Source: an uncultured beta proteobacterium (lineage in GTDB: Bacteria > Pseudomonadota > Gammaproteobacteria > Burkholderiales > Burkholderiaceae_C). From it: 8,954 nucleotides of DNA. Both the position numbers and the translations under genes were made by a program. The stretch lies in the NCBI GenBank assembly GCA_903840825.1, contig CAIMHL010000272.1, positions 1 to 8,954 on the forward strand, read 5' to 3'. The notes under the pieces were generated by a model that was not told where the DNA came from, made no database searches, and saw only the letters and a program-made list of their open reading frames with translations. Numbering within the stretch: position 1 is the stretch's first letter; the number at the start of each line of letters is the position of its first letter. Positions 5,983-8,954 of the stretch are shown here, in pieces.

Positions 5983-6012
5983 AAAATTAATGACCAATTG
6001 GTTATTAATTTT
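5983..6012. promoter_or_regulatory. Long palindrome, probable TetR-type operator in the divergent intergenic region
   Basis: A 30-bp inverted repeat with one mismatched pair (5992/6003) is centred between 5997 and 5998. The core is ACCAATTGGT (5993-6002), flanked by TTAAT and ATTAA and then A-run and T-run arms. Palindromes of this length and A/T-rich flank are typical of TetR-family repressors that control RND pumps. It lies 31 bp upstream of the efflux fusion-protein ATG and 69 bp from the hpnC start, so it could affect both directions. No regulator gene is in the window. Confidence 0.65.
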
Positions 6013-6018
6013 TATGTT
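5990..6018 (+). promoter_or_regulatory. Candidate sigma-70 promoter of the efflux operon
   Basis: ATGACC (5990-5995, 4 of 6 matches to TTGACA) is followed after 17 bp by TATGTT (6013-6018, 4 of 6 matches to TATAAT). The -35 and spacer lie within the palindrome, so a bound repressor would block polymerase. Transcription would start near 6025, about 18 nt before the ATG. I could not pick out a convincing promoter for hpnC on the minus strand in the same region. Confidence 0.45.
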
Positions 6019-6042
6019 GTGTTTACTAGGGCGCATCCTGTC

Positions 6043-7227
6043 ATGAATTCTGTCAAGTTTATAAAGTCTTTAGCGGCCACCGGACTTCCTTTGGGAATGG
6101 CATTTCTTTTGGTGGCTTGTTCCAAACCAGCGCCCGTCGAGGTGCCGGTGCGTTCGGTCAAGGTGATGACGGTGGGCTTGCAGAGTATGCAGTCCGGGCA
6201 GGAGTATGCAGGCGAGGTGCGGGCTCGGGTTGAGTCAAAGCTGGGTTTTCGGGTGGCAGGTAAGCTTACCGCGCGCTCCGTAGAGTTGGGTCAACGCGTG
6301 AAAGCGGGGCAATTGCTGGCCCAACTGGACCCACAAGACTACAAATTAGGCGCCGATGCAGCCCGCGCCCAACTGGCAGCAGCGGCGACCAACCGCGATT
6401 TGGCGGCGGCAGACTTCAAGCGTTTTAAAGAGTTGAGAGACCAAAACTTCATCAGCGGTGCCGAGTTGGAGCGCCGCGAAACCGCACTCACTGCGGCTCA
6501 GGCTCAATGGGCGCAGGCGCAGGCCCAGTTGTCCGCCCAAAATAACCAGGCCGCCTACACCAGTCTGATTGCTGATGTCTCAGGCGTCGTGACGGCCGTG
6601 GAGGCTGAACCCGGCCAGGTGGTGAGCGCGGGCACGCCGATTGTGCGTATTGCCCAAGACGGGCCGCGTGATGTGGTGTTTGCAGTGCCGGAAGACAAAG
6701 TGGCCGTACTTAAGAATGGCTCCCAAGCTTTGGTGCGCTTATGGCCATCAAATGTGGTGATTAAAGGGCTGGTGCGCGAAGTGGCTGCCAGTGCCGACCC
6801 CGTCACCCGCACCTTCAGTGTCAAAGTGGCCTTAAGCCCGCAAGACGCACCGACATTGGGTGCCACCGTCTCGGTCTTGCTGCAAAACCTGACGCAACTC
6901 CAAGCGCCCTTGATCAAGTTGCCCACCAGTGCCTTCCGCCAAGAAGGGGCGTCCTCTGCTGTGTGGGTGCTTGACCCCGCGACCCTGACCGTCAAACTTC
7001 AGCCCGTGCAAATTGCCACGGCTGACGGCAACGACGTGGTGGTGGCCAGCGGCCTGACGCCCGGTATGCAGGTGGTGGTGGCGGGTGTGCATGTGTTGTC
7101 ACCCGGACAAAAAGTGACTATTTTTAAAGAAAAAGTAGCCACCATGCCGGAAGGGGTTGCTAGAGCAGCTACAAATAATATAGCGCCTTCAGCGCCAACG
7201 CCCTTAGCAGCGTCCGCAGCAAAGTAA
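6043..7227 (+). CDS. RND efflux periplasmic adaptor subunit (membrane-fusion lipoprotein)
   Basis: This is the adaptor of a tripartite efflux pump; it links the inner-membrane RND permease to an outer-membrane channel. The 394-residue protein has a lipoprotein signal with lipobox LVAC and lipidated Cys26. The lipoyl half-motif GFRVAGKLTARSVELGQRVKAGQLLAQLD spans about 68-96. An alpha-helical hairpin rich in Ala, Gln and Arg lies at 104-170. The second lipoyl half, IADVSGVVTAVEAEPGQVVSAGTPIVRI, is at 176-203, followed by beta-barrel and membrane-proximal domains to about 360 and an Ala/Pro tail. The ATG at 6043 is chosen because the signal peptide starts there; an upstream in-frame start at 5905 would place residues across the operator. 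Residues 358-380 lie in an AT-rich repeat-like patch with rare codons such as ATA. The permease gene follows after 7 bp. Substrate cannot be read from the sequence. Confidence 0.92.
   Translation: MNSVKFIKSLAATGLPLGMAFLLVACSKPAPVEVPVRSVKVMTVGLQSMQSGQEYAGEVRARVESKLGFRVAGKLTARSVELGQRVKAGQLLAQLDPQDYKLGADAARAQLAAAATNRDLAAADFKRFKELRDQNFISGAELERRETALTAAQAQWAQAQAQLSAQNNQAAYTSLIADVSGVVTAVEAEPGQVVSAGTPIVRIAQDGPRDVVFAVPEDKVAVLKNGSQALVRLWPSNVVIKGLVREVAASADPVTRTFSVKVALSPQDAPTLGATVSVLLQNLTQLQAPLIKLPTSAFRQEGASSAVWVLDPATLTVKLQPVQIATADGNDVVVASGLTPGMQVVVAGVHVLSPGQKVTIFKEKVATMPEGVARAATNNIAPSAPTPLAASAAK
7116..7185 (-). repeat. AT-rich patch at the 3' end of the adaptor gene, copy 2 of a shared motif
   Basis: Read on the minus strand (antisense to the gene), it contains the blocks CGCTA, TTATTT, AGCTGCTC and AGCAA found in the hpnE copy at 3764-3704, then GGCTA and TAAAAA further on. 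The first part matches closely, with about 24 bases identical in order over roughly 30; the second half is looser and holds an extra pair of arms, CTATTTTT and AAAAAGTAG. It encodes the poorly conserved C-terminal tail of the adaptor. Confidence 0.45.
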
Positions 7228-7229
7228 GG
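7225..7229 (+). promoter_or_regulatory. Ribosome binding site of the RND permease overlapping the adaptor stop
   Basis: TAAGG spans the TAA stop codon of the adaptor gene (7225-7227) and ends 5 bp before the ATG at 7235. This arrangement supports the chosen start and translational coupling of the two pump subunits. Confidence 0.65.
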
Positions 7230-7234
7230 CCCCC

Positions 7235-8954
7235 ATGAACACACAAGTACCCAAAGAGAAATTCAATCTCTCCAAGTGGGCTCTGGACCACGCCGCTTTT
7301 ACCCGTTATTTGATGGTCGTTCTGATGCTGCTGGGGCTGGCCGCCTACTTTCAGTTGGGCCAGGACGAAGACCCGCCGTTTACCTTTCGGGCCATGGTAA
7401 TCCGCACCTATTGGCCGGGCGCGACCGCCCAGCAGGTGGCCGAGCAGGTGACCGACAAGCTGGAGCGCACCCTGCAAGAGGTGCCTTACGCCGACAAGAT
7501 TCGCAGCTATTCCAAGCCGGGCGAGTCGCAGATCATCTTTCAGATCAAGGATTCGTCCAAAGCTGCCGAGGTGGCCAACGTCTGGTACAGCGTGCGCAAA
7601 AAGATTGGCGATATGCGCGGCACCTTGCCGGGCAACATTCAGGGCCCTTTCTTCAACGACGAGTTTGGCGATGTCTACGGCGTGATTTACGCCCTAGAGT
7701 CGGATGGCTTCAACTACGCAGAGTTGAAAACCTTTGCCGACGACGTACGACAAAACCTCTTGCGCGTGCCCGATGTGGCCAAGGTGGAGCTGTTTGGCGC
7801 GCAGGACGAAAAACTGTTCATTGAAATTTCACAAAAACGCCTGGCCCAACTGGGGCTGGACATGAACCAGGTGCTGGCGCAGCTAGGCCAGCAAAACGCG
7901 GTGGAATCGGCCGGCACGATGCAAACGCCGATGGACGTGTTGCAAGTGCGGGTGGGGGGACAGTTCAACAACATTGATGAACTCAAGGCCATGCCGATTC
8001 GGGGTGCTGGTTTTGGGCAGGGCAGCAGCGCCGGCAGTAGCCAACTCAAGTTGGGTGACATTGCCGACATCAAGCGCGGCTACATGGACCCACCTAACAT
8101 CAAGGTGCGTCATCAGGGCCGCGAAGTGATTGCTTTGGGCGTTTCGATGGCCAAGGGTGGCGACATCATTGCCTTGGGCAAGTCGCTCTCGGTGGCCTTG
8201 GTCGGGATTGAGAAAAAACTGCCTGCAGGCGTCAAACTGGTTCAGTTGCAAGACCAACCCAAGTCGGTGGCCAAGTCAGTCAATGAGTTTGTCAGCGTAC
8301 TGATCGAGGCGGTGGTGATTGTGCTGGCGGTGAGCTTTATTGCGCTGGGTTTTCATCGGCGCCCCGGCATTCACCCGCTTTACAAGCGCTGGTACATCGA
8401 CATGCGCCCTGGTTTGGTGGTGGGCATCACAATTCCGTTGGTGCTGGCGGTGACCTTTTTAGCGATGAATTACTTGGGCATTGGTTTGCACAAAATCTCG
8501 CTGGGCTCGCTCATCATCGCCTTGGGCTTGCTGGTGGACGACGCCATCATTGCGGTGGAAATGATGGTGCGCAAGATGGAGGAGGGCTATGACAAGGTGC
8601 GTGCCGCCACCTTTGCCTATGAAGTGACCGCCATGCCCATGCTCACGGGCACGCTGATTACGGCGGCGGGCTTTTTGCCCATTGGTATGGCGCGTTCTAC
8701 GGTGGGTGAATACACCTACGCCATTTTTGCCGTGACCGTCATTGCGCTGGTGCTGAGCTGGCTGGTCTCGGTTTATTTTGTGCCTTATTTAGGGACTTTG
8801 CTTCTCAAGGCCAAGCCAGTCGCAGCTGAACACCACGAGCACTTCGACACGCCTTTTTACAACACCTTCAGGAGTGCGGTGACTTGGTGTGTTTCGCACC
8901 GCTGGATCACGATTGGCGCCACCGTGCTGACCTTTGCCCTGGGTATTGTGGGCA
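7235..8954 (+). CDS. RND efflux inner-membrane permease (AcrB/HAE1-like), 3' truncated
   Basis: This proton-driven inner-membrane transporter exports substrates through the adaptor encoded just upstream. The frame is open from the ATG at 7235 to the window end, giving 573 residues, a little over half of the roughly 1000-1050 usual for the family. TM1 is at about 24-42, followed by the periplasmic porter region starting QDEDPPFTFRAMVIRTYWPGATAQQVAEQV. TM2 lies at about 350-373 and TM3 at 391-412. TM4 carries LGLLVDDAIIAVEMMVRKMEEG with the proton-relay pair Asp435 and Asp436. TM5 and TM6 follow, then a charged loop (KAKPVAAEHHEHF) and the start of the next helix. The GQDEDPPF motif is seen in a proteobacterial AcrB-like subgroup distinct from AcrB itself. 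There is a Gly/Ser-rich stretch (RGAGFGQGSSAGSS) and a long TM2-TM3 loop. It is not HpnN, which lacks a partner adaptor. Substrates are unknown. Confidence 0.93.
   Translation, partial: MNTQVPKEKFNLSKWALDHAAFTRYLMVVLMLLGLAAYFQLGQDEDPPFTFRAMVIRTYWPGATAQQVAEQVTDKLERTLQEVPYADKIRSYSKPGESQIIFQIKDSSKAAEVANVWYSVRKKIGDMRGTLPGNIQGPFFNDEFGDVYGVIYALESDGFNYAELKTFADDVRQNLLRVPDVAKVELFGAQDEKLFIEISQKRLAQLGLDMNQVLAQLGQQNAVESAGTMQTPMDVLQVRVGGQFNNIDELKAMPIRGAGFGQGSSAGSSQLKLGDIADIKRGYMDPPNIKVRHQGREVIALGVSMAKGGDIIALGKSLSVALVGIEKKLPAGVKLVQLQDQPKSVAKSVNEFVSVLIEAVVIVLAVSFIALGFHRRPGIHPLYKRWYIDMRPGLVVGITIPLVLAVTFLAMNYLGIGLHKISLGSLIIALGLLVDDAIIAVEMMVRKMEEGYDKVRAATFAYEVTAMPMLTGTLITAAGFLPIGMARSTVGEYTYAIFAVTVIALVLSWLVSVYFVPYLGTLLLKAKPVAAEHHEHFDTPFYNTFRSAVTWCVSHRWITIGATVLTFALGIVG

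Noticed and set aside
5905..6042. Upstream in-frame start for the efflux adaptor.
   Set aside because: It would put 46 residues ahead of a perfect lipoprotein signal peptide and translate through the operator and promoter.
7235..8954. Identity of the permease as HpnN, the hopanoid-linked RND transporter.
   Set aside because: It has AcrB-like porter and VDDAIIAVE motifs and a partner lipoprotein adaptor in the same operon, unlike HpnN.

Overview
The window looks like chromosomal DNA from a betaproteobacterium of the order Burkholderiales, most likely family Comamonadaceae. The grounds are the GC-rich codon use, the gene types and the style of the intergenic sequence; no taxonomic marker is present, so this is an inference. 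I see no rRNA, tRNA, CRISPR array, integrase or transposase.

Layout: (1) 1-1550 (+), the 3' part of ettA, a ribosome-associated ABC-F ATPase, followed by a strong intrinsic terminator. (2) 1680-2528 (+), a D-hexose-6-phosphate mutarotase (YeaD-like) that may be read from a leaderless message. (3) 5914-2504 (-), the three-gene squalene pathway in the order hpnC, hpnD, hpnE. HpnD condenses two farnesyl diphosphates to presqualene diphosphate, HpnC converts this to hydroxysqualene, and HpnE reduces that to squalene, the usual precursor of hopanoids. The 3' end of hpnE overlaps the 3' end of the mutarotase gene by 25 bp, tail to tail. (4) 6043 to the window end (+), divergent from hpnC: an RND efflux pair, with a lipoprotein membrane-fusion subunit followed after 7 bp by an inner-membrane permease cut off by the window. 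A 30-bp near-perfect palindrome in the shared divergent intergenic region looks like a TetR-type operator over the efflux promoter.

The most unusual stretch is the spacer of about 350 bp between hpnC and hpnD, genes that I would expect to be nearly contiguous. It holds a perfect 30-bp inverted repeat whose two copies each sit in the loop of a second, different inverted repeat. One of those outer arms supplies the hpnC stop codon. This looks like one or more non-autonomous repeat elements inserted inside the operon. A second unexplained signal is an AT-rich motif of about 60-70 bp, rich in rare codons, that occurs inside hpnE and again, on the same DNA strand but antisense to the gene, at the 3' end of the efflux fusion-protein gene.

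I found no clear evidence of a wholly new multi-gene system. The coding genes belong to known families; the novelty is in the repeats and the regulatory DNA.
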